Assembly (NCBI GenBank): GCA_002388005.1
Contig: DGLO01000100.1
Span: 3,050-41,569 of the forward strand
DNA: 38,520 nucleotides
DNA from: Candidatus Neomicrothrix sp. UBA4542
Lineage (GTDB): Bacteria > Actinomycetota > Acidimicrobiia > Acidimicrobiales > Poriferisodalaceae
Direction: 5' to 3'
Translations under genes and position numbers: made by a program
Shown: in pieces, positions 24,942 to 31,928 of the stretch
Position numbering within the stretch: position 1 is the first letter of the stretch
How the letters are laid out: each line of letters opens with the position of its first letter
Notes under the pieces: model-generated
What the model was told of the DNA's origin: nothing
What the model saw: the letters and a program-made list of their open reading frames with translations, nothing else
The model's database searches: none

Positions 24942-26598
24942 CGGCAAGCACCGTGTCGTGGACCTCAATATCTCTAAGGTCGTTGGGGTTTACTTGGTAA
25001 GGGTCATCATTCAAAACGGTGAAATCTGCATGTTTTCCGACTTCGATAGACCCGAGTCGGTCATCCCGATTCAAGATGTACGCAGCGTCGATAGTGATCG
25101 CTCGAAGGGCGCTGTCGACAGAGATTTTCTCGCCGGGTGCGAGCACCGTTTCTCCATCGGCACCTATTCGGTTTACCGCACACCATGCAGCTAATAGGGG
25201 CGAGAGTGGAGTGACGACGAGATTGAAATCACTATGAAGGGCAAACGGAACGCGGGCTCGTTCTAGGGAGCCGAGTCGCGCTGTCGCTTCGCTCCGGTCG
25301 GGACCAAAACCGTGGTCGGCGTGAAGTTGGGCCCGGAAATGAACAAAATAAATATTTACCGACGCCTGTCCTCCGAGCGCAGCAAGTCGTCTGGCCTGTG
25401 ACGGTGACGACAAGCAGTAATGTTCGACCGTAAAGCGGTGGTCAAACCTCGGATGTATGCGCTGTAGCGCTTCCAGAGTGTCCAGGGTCATGTCTAGTGT
25501 CCGGTCTCCGTTGGCGTGGGAGTGAATCTGCACACCGGCTTTCCAGAATGGAAGCATTCGTTCCACCATGTTTTCCCATGGGACTTCACCAGTGTGCGCG
25601 GTGTCCTCGTCCAAATATCCGGGTTCGTTCATCACCAGAGTCATGGACGGGTAGGAGCCATCGTTCACGTATTTGACGCCGTGAGTGTTGAGGCGGTCGT
25701 CTCCTTGCTGCGTTTTGGAGGCGAGGAAGTCCAGCATGTCGTCCCCAAATTCCCTAACGAGCTTCGGTTCGAATGGAATCATGAACATTCGTAGGGGCAA
25801 AGTGCCTTCCGACATTGCGCTCGCGTGATCTTCCCATTCAGGTTCGAACCCATCAGCCATGCCCCAAACCAAGTCAGCGGTGGTGGTTACTCCCGCGGCT
25901 TTGGCCACTGCTCCCATTCGGTCGATTGCCGCGCGGCCTGAGTCTGGGCCATAAATCATGTCTGCTACTGGTCTCGTCGCTCGTGCCGTGGCTTCAGTTT
26001 CCACGAACCATCCGTTGAGACGTCCATCTGGGTAGCGACCGATCCCGTGACCTACCGAGTCGTCGTCGACGCCAATGAGCTCCAACATCGGGGAGTTGAC
26101 ATACACGATGTGTGGCGCGTACGCGATGACCCATATGGGGACCGTGTCACTTACTTGGTCGAGCATGTCTCGATCTAAATGCCCCGATTGGCTAGCGGGG
26201 TCATAGCCCCAGGCAGTTATTGGGACATCAGGATTCGAATGTTCCGCAGCCAAAGCGCGCAATTGGTTAAGTACAGCATCCCGGGTGGGTAAGCCTTTTC
26301 TCAAACCGTCCGGGGCAGCCGACTCGATCGGACCAACATATTCCAAGCCCATGTATGTCCCGCTCAACCTCAGATGAGTATGCGGGTCGATGAAACCAGG
26401 CATCAGTACTTTGTCGGAATAGCGGTCGTCAATTGAATGGGGGTAGCGACGCAGCCACGGCTCTATCGATTCGATTGAGCCAACGGACACAATTCGCCCA
26501 TTCGAGACTGCAACGGCTGACGCATCGGGACGTCCTTGGTCCATGGTGTGAATGTGTGCGGCCGTGTAGACGGTTATGTGTTCCAAAGGAGCCCCCAT
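24925..26598 (-). CDS. YtcJ-like metal-dependent amidohydrolase (amidohydrolase family 3)
   Basis: The 557-residue protein has the family layout: a short beta domain, the metal-binding H73-x-H75 in MPGFIDPHTHLRLSG, a His-rich IHSHANGDRTLDMTLD near residue 330, FTVEHYCLSSPSQ, HSDFNLV and a C-terminal beta domain ending ADFTVLNDDPYQVNPNDLRDIEV. Family members hydrolyse amides or related bonds on unknown substrates. I use the ATG at 26598 because the in-frame frame upstream to 26904 crosses a tRNA-like sequence and has no family character. It overlaps cobW. Confidence 0.88.
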   Translation of the reverse strand: MGAPLEHITVYTAAHIHTMDQGRPDASAVAVSNGRIVSVGSIESIEPWLRRYPHSIDDRYSDKVLMPGFIDPHTHLRLSGTYMGLEYVGPIESAAPDGLRKGLPTRDAVLNQLRALAAEHSNPDVPITAWGYDPASQSGHLDRDMLDQVSDTVPIWVIAYAPHIVYVNSPMLELIGVDDDSVGHGIGRYPDGRLNGWFVETEATARATRPVADMIYGPDSGRAAIDRMGAVAKAAGVTTTADLVWGMADGFEPEWEDHASAMSEGTLPLRMFMIPFEPKLVREFGDDMLDFLASKTQQGDDRLNTHGVKYVNDGSYPSMTLVMNEPGYLDEDTAHTGEVPWENMVERMLPFWKAGVQIHSHANGDRTLDMTLDTLEALQRIHPRFDHRFTVEHYCLSSPSQARRLAALGGQASVNIYFVHFRAQLHADHGFGPDRSEATARLGSLERARVPFALHSDFNLVVTPLSPLLAAWCAVNRIGADGETVLAPGEKISVDSALRAITIDAAYILNRDDRLGSIEVGKHADFTVLNDDPYQVNPNDLRDIEVHDTVLAGESTN

Positions 26599-26746
26599 CT
26601 CAGCTTTCGTACCGTATCGCTCCCCCACCCTAAGGTTCCGAAATGTTCGTTTGGCGAGAAGAGGCACGCGGCGGATATCTCTGTGTAAGGGGTTCCGATT
26701 CGCGTCAATAGATCTCGGTACTGGAGAGCGATGCGCCCGGTTTCCG

Positions 26747-26799
26747 TGGAGTGGCGGGGGTTGGATTTGAACTCCCGACCCTCGGTCCCCCAGACCAAG
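26747..26799 (-). pseudogene. tRNA-Pro(GGG)-like fragment, probably a remnant
   Basis: On the minus strand a stem TTGGT and ACCGA encloses the loop CTGGGGG, which fits an anticodon arm with anticodon GGG (Pro). It is followed by a five-base variable region and GGGAGTTCAAATC, a T-arm start with its TTCAAAT loop. The T-stem then fails to pair (CCAAC instead of CTCCC), although a CCA-like end follows (CCGCCACTCCA). No matching acceptor or D-arm is found on the 5' side. The piece that matches runs from the anticodon arm to the T loop, the typical extent of an integrase attachment core. Decay or chimerism is inferred; a folding program could overrule me. Confidence 0.4.
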
Positions 26800-26838
26800 A
26801 CGGGACGCGAAGCACTTGGTAGCCGTAGAATTATTTCT

Positions 26839-27045
26839 GTGGAAGAGGTCGAGTGCACCGCTCTCGAAAACGATTGGGATGCTCCTCCTAACCCGTTGAT
26901 GCACCCACCTTGTCTATGCCCCAAATGCAAGGTAGATCCCCTTGACGTTGAGGTGGAACCTGGCCGTTTGCGGGCAAGCGGCATGCGGCAGCGACCCCAA
27001 GTGGAGGCGCTGGAACTGGGTAGCGAGGGCCAAGGTCTCCTATGA
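26839..27045 (+). CDS. Possible 68-residue ORF with a CxCxxC motif
   Basis: A GTG at 26839 opens a 68-residue frame ending in TGA, 3 nt before the convergent cupin stop. The protein is acidic at both ends and has CLCPKCK near residue 25-31, which could bind zinc. The frame is open well upstream of the GTG through the tRNA-like fragment, and there is no Shine-Dalgarno, so it may be chance. I do not recognise it. Confidence 0.2.
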   Translation: MEEVECTALENDWDAPPNPLMHPPCLCPKCKVDPLDVEVEPGRLRASGMRQRPQVEALELGSEGQGLL

Positions 27046-27048
27046 CGA

Positions 27049-27678
27049 TTAGCGCCACTCGCCAACAATGGCACGGTACTCCGACCCGCCCGGATTTGAT
27101 ATAGCGAAGTTGGAGCGAGGGGCCTGCCAGATAGCGTCGCCCGCTGAACATGACACCACCGTCTCGTTGTGGAACTCATCCATCAGAGAGATGACCGCTG
27201 CTTCCAACACGACGGTCAGACTGTAGAAGTCGTAGCTGATGGGTCCCGTTGTCTGGTCGGGCTGAATCACAAGTCGATGTAAACGCAGCCGCTCGTGTTC
27301 TTTCCGAAGAGAGTGGCACGGCGCGTTAAGGGGAACAGGACTTGCTGTTGGAGGCGCAGCTTTCAGTTCAGCTCCGATCATTCGGGCGTCGCCAAACCCG
27401 ACGTTGCACACGCGATGGATAAGCGGAGCGGACAGATGGGCACGCAAGAACGCTCCGCCCGCTGTTATTTCGGCTGCTGAGCAGGTGGCCTCGCCGAAGG
27501 TTTGATCTTGTACTGAACTATTGGCGATCATTACGTAAAAGGTGTCGACGTTATGGCGGTGGTACAGCGTTTGGTCTCCTTCGGGGATCAAGACGTCGTA
27601 TAACCGTATGTAGTCATTCTCAAAGCGATGTCTGTGTCTGGGTTCGTCCCGGACGTCGACATATTCGTCATGTCCCAT
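27049..27678 (-). CDS. Cupin-domain protein
   Basis: The 209-residue product starts with a cupin core: FENDYIRLYDVLIPEGDQTLYHRHNVDTFYVMI, where the clustered His could be metal ligands. The second half (HRLVIQPDQTTGPISYDFYSLTVVLEAAVISLMD and SCSAGDAIWQAP) looks like another beta-barrel, so a bicupin is likely. Enzymatic activity and ligand are unknown. The ATG at 27678 has GAGGTG about 8 nt upstream. It stands alone, between the tRNA-like fragment and tRNA-Lys, and converges with the weak plus-strand ORF. Confidence 0.8.
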   Translation of the reverse strand: MGHDEYVDVRDEPRHRHRFENDYIRLYDVLIPEGDQTLYHRHNVDTFYVMIANSSVQDQTFGEATCSAAEITAGGAFLRAHLSAPLIHRVCNVGFGDARMIGAELKAAPPTASPVPLNAPCHSLRKEHERLRLHRLVIQPDQTTGPISYDFYSLTVVLEAAVISLMDEFHNETVVSCSAGDAIWQAPRSNFAISNPGGSEYRAIVGEWR

Positions 27679-27866
27679 CGGTAGCGCACCTCGATTGAAG
27701 GTTCTTGTTCCTCATGAATATTTCACGTTCTGTTCGCGCATGTACTTCCATTTGATGCTTACTACCTTTAGCGACTGCAAACGGCCGTGCCTTGTGGACT
27801 GTGATGATGATCGGTTGGGCTAAATGTCCGGAGGACCTAGCGCAAGCACACCGGTACGATGATTGT

Positions 27867-27942
27867 GGGCCGCTAGCTCATCGGGTAGAGCAGGGGACTT
27901 TTAATCCCAAGGTGCCGGGTTCGAGCCCCGGGCGGCCTACCA
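27867..27942 (+). tRNA. tRNA-Lys (anticodon TTT)
   Basis: A full 76-nt cloverleaf with encoded CCA is readable. The acceptor stem is GGGCCGC paired with GCGGCCT (one G-T pair at the end), the D-arm has GCTCATCGGGTAGAGC, the anticodon arm GGGACTTTTAATCCC gives anticodon TTT, and the T-arm is CCGGGTTCGAGCCCCGG. Discriminator A precedes CCA. A TACGAT hexamer 6 nt before the 5' end may be a -10 box for a very short leader; no good -35 was found. The CCA end directly abuts the convergent ybaK stop codon. Confidence 0.97.
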
Positions 27943-28419
27943 CTATCGAGCAATTGACGCCACAGTGGCGTTTGTCAACAACACGAAGTCTTCCCAGCCG
28001 ATGGAAATGTCAAGACCTCGTTTTCCTCCGCTGCAATATACGCGGGCTTGGTCGCACGCTGATATATCAATCACCGTTGGCAGTCGGGTTCGGGTACCAA
28101 GTGGGCTGATTCCGCCACGGACGTAGCCAGTTACGCGTTCGGCGCTATGCGGATCGGCCATCGCTGCCTTCTTATGGCCTAGAGCGGCAGCGGCGGCCTT
28201 GAGCTTGAGGCTGTCAGGGACTGGTAGAACAGCTAATGCGAATTTCGGCTTCGTTACAGAACCAATATCAATTACAAGTGTTTTGAACACGGAGTTCGCA
28301 GGAACATGCAGGGCTTCCGAGGCTTCTAGCCCGTATTGGTGATTGTTCGGGTCATGCGGGTAAGGGTGAATCCCGATTTTGATTCTGGCCGTAGTCGCGG
28401 CCTCGATTGCCGGTGTCAT
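27943..28419 (-). CDS. ybaK: YbaK/EbsC-type aminoacyl-tRNA deacylase
   Basis: The 158-residue protein removes mischarged amino acids, typically Cys, from tRNA-Pro. Features include the catalytic Lys region SVFKTLVIDIG near residue 45, ALGHKKAAMADPHSAERVTGYVRGGISPLGTR, which is diagnostic for the YbaK subgroup, and a C-terminal GLDISIGWEDFVLLTNA. Its stop codon occupies 27943-27945, so it touches the tRNA-Lys 3' end with no spacer. It follows the small basic protein gene by 28 nt. Confidence 0.93.
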   Translation of the reverse strand: MTPAIEAATTARIKIGIHPYPHDPNNHQYGLEASEALHVPANSVFKTLVIDIGSVTKPKFALAVLPVPDSLKLKAAAAALGHKKAAMADPHSAERVTGYVRGGISPLGTRTRLPTVIDISACDQARVYCSGGKRGLDISIGWEDFVLLTNATVASIAR

Positions 28420-28447
28420 GGCGATTTATCTTCCTAGCGACGTTGGT

Positions 28448-28696
28448 TCAATCTACGAGTCGAAGATTATTGCGGCGGCGTATCCAATATTCATGATCGA
28501 CTTCATCTGCTTCGTGGCGACGGCGGCGCAGTCTTGCAATCGCCGCGTATCGACGTGCCTGCGTTTGTCGTTGGGTTTGCTGGCTTATTCGCGCATCATT
28601 CATTTCGCGGATAGATGTTTGAATTTTGATGCGATTGAAATCACCCACGATTTCTTCAGCCGGTGGGTTTGGCTCAAAAAGCGTGGGTGTCTCCAT
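28448..28696 (-). CDS. Small basic protein of unknown function between dut and ybaK
   Basis: An 82-residue frame with ATG at 28696 lies between two same-strand genes. It starts METPTLFEPNPPAEEIV and then becomes a long charged helix rich in Arg and Gln (RQTQARRYAAIARLRRRRHEADEVDHEYW). No family is recognised; the composition suggests a nucleic-acid-binding or structural helix. Earlier GTG (28705) and TTG (28726) starts are possible and no Shine-Dalgarno is clear. The position, 38 nt after dut and 28 nt before ybaK, makes a real gene plausible. Confidence 0.55.
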   Translation of the reverse strand: METPTLFEPNPPAEEIVGDFNRIKIQTSIREMNDARISQQTQRQTQARRYAAIARLRRRRHEADEVDHEYWIRRRNNLRLVD

Positions 28697-28734
28697 GTCA
28701 ACCACAATTGCAGTGGGGTGGGACAACGAATTTT

Positions 28735-29172
28735 TTAGCGACCGGAGTGTCCGAAGCCTCCTTGGCCTCTTTCAGTTTCGTCGAGTTCATCCACTTCTTC
28801 CCAGGTGACTTCTTCAACCGTCTGGATTACTAATTGTGCGATGCGGTCGCCCCTGTGAACTTCATAAGATTCATTTGGATCGGTGTTGACCAAGAGCACC
28901 TTCAGTTCGTCGCGATAACCACTATCAATGAGGCCTGGGGTGTTTAAACAAGTCACACCATGCCGAAGGGCCAAGCCGCTCCGAGGCTGGACGAAGCCTG
29001 CGTATCCAAGGGGAATAGCTATAGCAATGCCTGTTCCGATAAGAGCCCTTCCACCGCCCGGCGCGAGCGTCGCGTCTTCATTAGCAACTAAATCGGCTCC
29101 GGCATCGCCGGGCTTCGCGTAGCCAGGCAAGGCGAGTTCCGAATCGAGACGCTGAACTGAGATAGCAACCAC
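28735..29172 (-). CDS. dut: dUTP diphosphatase
   Basis: It hydrolyses dUTP to dUMP, keeping uracil out of DNA and feeding thymidylate synthesis. The 145-residue trimeric-type enzyme shows the five motifs: GDAGADLVA, PRSGLALRHG, GLIDSGYRDE with the catalytic Asp, RGDRIAQLVI and the C-terminal P-loop-like RGQGGFGHSGR. The start is GTG at 29172. It diverges from orn across a 75-nt gap that must hold both promoters. Confidence 0.96.
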   Translation of the reverse strand: MVAISVQRLDSELALPGYAKPGDAGADLVANEDATLAPGGGRALIGTGIAIAIPLGYAGFVQPRSGLALRHGVTCLNTPGLIDSGYRDELKVLLVNTDPNESYEVHRGDRIAQLVIQTVEEVTWEEVDELDETERGQGGFGHSGR

Positions 29173-29191
29173 ACCGCGACTCTAGGCACAG

Positions 29192-29221
29192 TTGCTACCT
29201 GCTGCAGGCACCCCATATATA
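29192..29221 (+). promoter_or_regulatory. Candidate promoter for orn
   Basis: TTGCTA at 29192-29197 and TATATA at 29216-29221 are separated by 18 nt, resembling a sigma-70-type promoter. Transcription would start near 29228, about 20 nt before the orn ATG. No other match this good was seen in the gap. This is pattern matching only. Confidence 0.4.
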
Positions 29222-29247
29222 AGGCGTAGCCCGCATACCATGATTGC

Positions 29248-29796
29248 ATGCTCGTTTGGATGGATCTTGAGATGACAGGCCTGGAACCTGAGCGTCACGT
29301 CATCGTTGAGATCGCCACGATCATTACTGAGGACGATCTCACAATTGTATCTGAAGGTCCTGATTTGGTTATTCACGCCGAGGAGGCGCAGCTGACCGAG
29401 ATGGACGACTTTGTAGCTGATATGCACACGCGCTCTGGTCTTCTCGGGTTGATCCGGGGATCTTCGATAAGCCTGGAAGATGCCACCAAACAAACGCTCG
29501 ATTTCATTAAACAGCACATTAAGAAACCTCGGGTTGTCCCTCTGTGCGGTAATTCGATCGGTACTGATCGTCGATTCCTCGCCGCTTATATGCCTGAGAT
29601 TGAGAACTATCTTCACTATCGGTCGGTCGATGTTTCGACGATCAAAGAATTGGCACGACGCTGGAATCTTGAAGTGCTGAAAGGTGTGCCTCAAAAACAA
29701 ACCAGCCACAGGGCCCTTGACGACATTCGCGAAAGCATCGCAGAGCTAAAGCATTACCAAGAACATCTTTTCAAGATGCCGAAAGAATCGAATTAA
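29248..29796 (+). CDS. orn: Oligoribonuclease
   Basis: It degrades very short RNAs (nanoRNA, including pGpG) to mononucleotides. The 182-residue protein has the DEDD exonuclease residues: D6 and E8 in WMDLEMTGL, a further Asp in the RSVDVSTIKELARRW region, and HRALDDIRESI with the catalytic His and Asp. The ATG at 29248 gives the standard MLVWMDLE N-terminus; no Shine-Dalgarno is seen, so a short or leaderless transcript is likely. Confidence 0.96.
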   Translation: MLVWMDLEMTGLEPERHVIVEIATIITEDDLTIVSEGPDLVIHAEEAQLTEMDDFVADMHTRSGLLGLIRGSSISLEDATKQTLDFIKQHIKKPRVVPLCGNSIGTDRRFLAAYMPEIENYLHYRSVDVSTIKELARRWNLEVLKGVPQKQTSHRALDDIRESIAELKHYQEHLFKMPKESN

Positions 29797-29824
29797 GATT
29801 AGATAAGCCGGTAGAGTTGGCTCG

Positions 29825-30913
29825 ATGGATCGCCCACTGCGCGAGGAGCAGCGACCCCCCGACGACGCGATCGTGGAGTTGGCTCCAAATGTCCGCCGGC
29901 TTCAACTGCCAATGTCGATGCCTGGTCTCGGGCATGTCAACTGCTACATCCTTGATGATGAACGCGGCGCTGCACTAGTAGACCCGGGGTTGCCGGGGCC
30001 TGCGAACTGGAGGGCTCTTATGAAGGGCCTGAAGCAAGCTGGGGTTCCACCCGCGCGCGTGCATTCAATAGTGGTGACCCATAGTCATCCTGATCATTTC
30101 GGAGCAGCGGGTCATTTCCATGAGAAATACGGCTGCGAGGTCATTACGCATCGAAATTTCCGAATGTGGTGGAACTTGGAAGAAGAGGATGACGAGCCGT
30201 TGCACAATGTTTCAACTTCCGATGAGAACGCTGCGCTACACGATGATCCTCTATTCGCTGGGCTAAATCCTGGACCCAAAGGCCCCACTCCCTGGGGCGG
30301 TGAGCGGTTCAGAATGCCATGGCACCGTCAAATCGGTTACTCGATGATGAGGAGGGGGTGGGGAGGCGCTTGGTTCTCAACTCCTAAACCAACCCGGCGG
30401 GTGGAAGATGCAGATCGAATCAATCTCGCGCGAAGGGAGTTCGTGGCTGTTCACACCCCAGGGCACACCACCGATCATCTATGCCTGTACGACCCCGAGG
30501 GCGGTCTGATGCTCTGTGGCGATCACGTCTTGCCCACTATCACCCCCCACATATCGGGGTATGGGCCTGCAGCAGATCCCCTCAAAGATTTCTTCTATAG
30601 CCTCGACCGGGTGGCCAATTTTGAGAGTATCCAGCTTGGATTACCCGCTCATGGTCAGCCATTCACAAATCTTTCCGAACGCGTTGACGACATCAAACGT
30701 CATCACGAAGAGCGATTGGATCTCCTGCGCGAGGCATCGGACAACCTGGGTAAAGCTTCGGTCCACAAATACATGAAGGAACTCTTCCAGCAGCGTTCTT
30801 GGGGGCCTATGGCAGAATCTGAAACCTTCGCACACCTAGAGCATCTTCGACGCATAGGTGAGACTGAGGCCACTCGAGCAGCGAGTGGGGTTTTGGAATA
30901 TTCCTTTTACTAA
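29825..30913 (+). CDS. MBL-fold metallohydrolase
   Basis: The 362-residue protein is a metallo-beta-lactamase-fold hydrolase. The metal site appears as H86-x-H88-x-D90-H91 in VVTHSHPDHFGAAGHF, GHTTDHLCLY, CGDHVLPTITPHIS and a later LPAHGQPF His. The layout is close to LACTB2-like hydrolases with an extra C-terminal helical domain. An acidic insert (EEEDDEPLHN) after the first motif lengthens it. The substrate is unknown. It follows orn by 28 nt and may share its transcript. Confidence 0.88.
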   Translation: MDRPLREEQRPPDDAIVELAPNVRRLQLPMSMPGLGHVNCYILDDERGAALVDPGLPGPANWRALMKGLKQAGVPPARVHSIVVTHSHPDHFGAAGHFHEKYGCEVITHRNFRMWWNLEEEDDEPLHNVSTSDENAALHDDPLFAGLNPGPKGPTPWGGERFRMPWHRQIGYSMMRRGWGGAWFSTPKPTRRVEDADRINLARREFVAVHTPGHTTDHLCLYDPEGGLMLCGDHVLPTITPHISGYGPAADPLKDFFYSLDRVANFESIQLGLPAHGQPFTNLSERVDDIKRHHEERLDLLREASDNLGKASVHKYMKELFQQRSWGPMAESETFAHLEHLRRIGETEATRAASGVLEYSFY

Positions 30914-31397
30914 CTGCCCCTAGAAAACCGCTGAGTTTCATCCGGTGTGGAAGTGGGCTTCAAGCCAGCTACCCTCATCCGTTGCATCATTTGCGCTGGT
31001 GTGGGTTTATTCGTTTGACTTGCTCTATGCGCTTGTGGTGGCCTTATCACTGTTCGACCCCTCGAAGGCAAGAGCGACTGAAGATCATGCGTAATTCTCT
31101 ACCCTCAAGCTGGCCATACTCTTCGAGTATGTCGACGCGCGTCCCTTGTAGCCGCGCCGTGCCCAGTTCACGCATGTCGACATGGCTCAATAACGACTTC
31201 GCTTTGACGCCCACCGGCACTTATTTCACCGGTATCAAGCATCAGGCGCGGCGGCCTTCGGAGGTGCAAATGTAGCTGTAGTAAGCACATTTCAGAATCC
31301 ACCGAATGGCCGCCGGATAACCGGCGGCCTTGAGCTTTTTGGGCCATGAAAGAAACCGATCTTTACCTAGTAACCAACCACAACCATGGAGAGTCAA
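30914..31397. promoter_or_regulatory. Long whiB leader with inverted repeats
   Basis: This 484-nt gap before whiB has no convincing gene. Three structured sites stand out: an inverted repeat ATACTC-TTC-GAGTAT at 31116-31130, which runs into ATGTCGAC (31129-31136); a perfect 12-bp palindrome CATGTCGACATG at 31173-31184 containing a second ATGTCGAC; and a perfect 9-bp hairpin at 31308-31329 (GGCCGCCGG, loop ATAA). The last is followed by TTGAGCTTTTT. The first two look like operator sites; the last could end transcription from upstream or attenuate whiB. Confidence 0.5.
31308..31340 (+). terminator. Hairpin with T-run upstream of whiB
   Basis: GGCCGCCGG at 31308-31316, loop ATAA, and the exact complement at 31321-31329 form a 9-bp, all-GC stem. 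A TTGAGC spacer then leads to a five-T run. It fits a rho-independent terminator, probably for a transcript coming from orn/MBL or as an attenuator in the whiB leader. The T-run is a little distant, so terminator strength is uncertain. Confidence 0.55.
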
Positions 31398-31727
31398 ATG
31401 CTTGAGCTTCTCATTGAAACTGAAGATGAATGGAACATCGCTGGTCGATGCAACGACAACAACGGAACGTTGACTCACCTGTTCTTTTCCGATGACGTTG
31501 CTCACCAAGCGAGAGCAAAGGCGATGTGCGCTAAGTGCCCCGTAAATGTTGAATGTCTCGACGCGGCAATCACACGCCGTGAGCTATGGGGTATTTGGGG
31601 CGGCGAGCTGATTGAGAATGGTCGCATCGTGATAGGTAAGCGAGGTAGAGGGCGTCCTCCCAAGATCCCGCGTCCCCTTGTTGCTGTGGACGAAGTTCCT
31701 GTACCTCCGGAGCTCATCCCCGCTTAA
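31398..31727 (+). CDS. WhiB-family iron-sulfur transcriptional regulator
   Basis: Wbl proteins bind a redox- or NO-sensitive 4Fe-4S cluster and act with the primary sigma factor; they are confined to actinobacteria and their phages. Four ligand Cys are present: C18 in GRCND, then C44-x2-C47-x5-C53 (MCAKCPVNVEC). The GIWGG turn and a basic RGRGRPPK tail resembling an AT-hook follow. I place the start at the ATG at 31398, which has GGAGAG 4 nt upstream; the ATG at 31386 has no ribosome site. The protein is then 109 residues. The subgroup is most like WhiB2/WhmD in layout, which is inference. Confidence 0.93.
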   Translation: MLELLIETEDEWNIAGRCNDNNGTLTHLFFSDDVAHQARAKAMCAKCPVNVECLDAAITRRELWGIWGGELIENGRIVIGKRGRGRPPKIPRPLVAVDEVPVPPELIPA

Positions 31728-31840
31728 TCGAACAGAGAAGAAGCGCCCCTCACTTCTCCTCTGGCAGACCACCGGCGTGATAACTGCTGAGGGCCTCCGA
31801 AATGGCCGCCCAACAGCGTTCAAATTGCCGGTCTGGTCGA

Positions 31841-31871
31841 GGAGCCCCCAGGCGTCTTGCCTGGGGGCTCC
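31841..31871 (+). terminator. Perfect 13-bp hairpin downstream of whiB
   Basis: GGAGCCCCCAGGC at 31841-31853 pairs exactly with 31859-31871 across a GTCTT loop. The stem is very stable, but no T-run follows on either strand. Such hairpins without U-tracts serve as terminators in some actinobacteria. It lies 114 nt after the whiB stop and 58 nt before the next gene, so whiB termination is the likely role. Confidence 0.65.
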
Positions 31872-31928
31872 CACGCGATCAGGGTACGGTGACCAAAAGT
31901 ATCCGGAAATTCAGCCCTTGAGAGTGAC

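Larger units (their letters stand above)
26599..27048. other. Intergenic region with tRNA-like fragment and weak plus-strand ORF
   Basis: About 450 nt lie between the amidohydrolase start and the cupin stop. The left half holds a tRNA-Pro-like fragment (26747-26799, separate entry). The right half has an open plus-strand frame (26839-27045, separate entry). The amidohydrolase promoter must lie here, but I could not assign it. Nothing else is recognised. Confidence 0.5.

Noticed and set aside
26599..26904. Longer N-terminus of the amidohydrolase (start at 26904)
   Set aside because: The extra 102 residues cross the tRNA-like fragment and have no family character; the ATG at 26598 gives a normal N-terminus.
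27815..27860. TTGGGC and TACGAT as a promoter pair for tRNA-Lys
   Set aside because: The spacing of about 34 nt is twice the normal value; only the TACGAT box is mentioned as possible.
28379..28738. Plus-strand ORF of 119 residues opposite ybaK and the small basic gene
   Set aside because: It overlaps the conserved start of ybaK in antisense, and its composition is that of a shadow frame.
30982..31275. Plus-strand ORF of 97 residues in the whiB leader
   Set aside because: Irregular composition, no Shine-Dalgarno, and it spans the palindromic operator-like sites; treated as non-coding.
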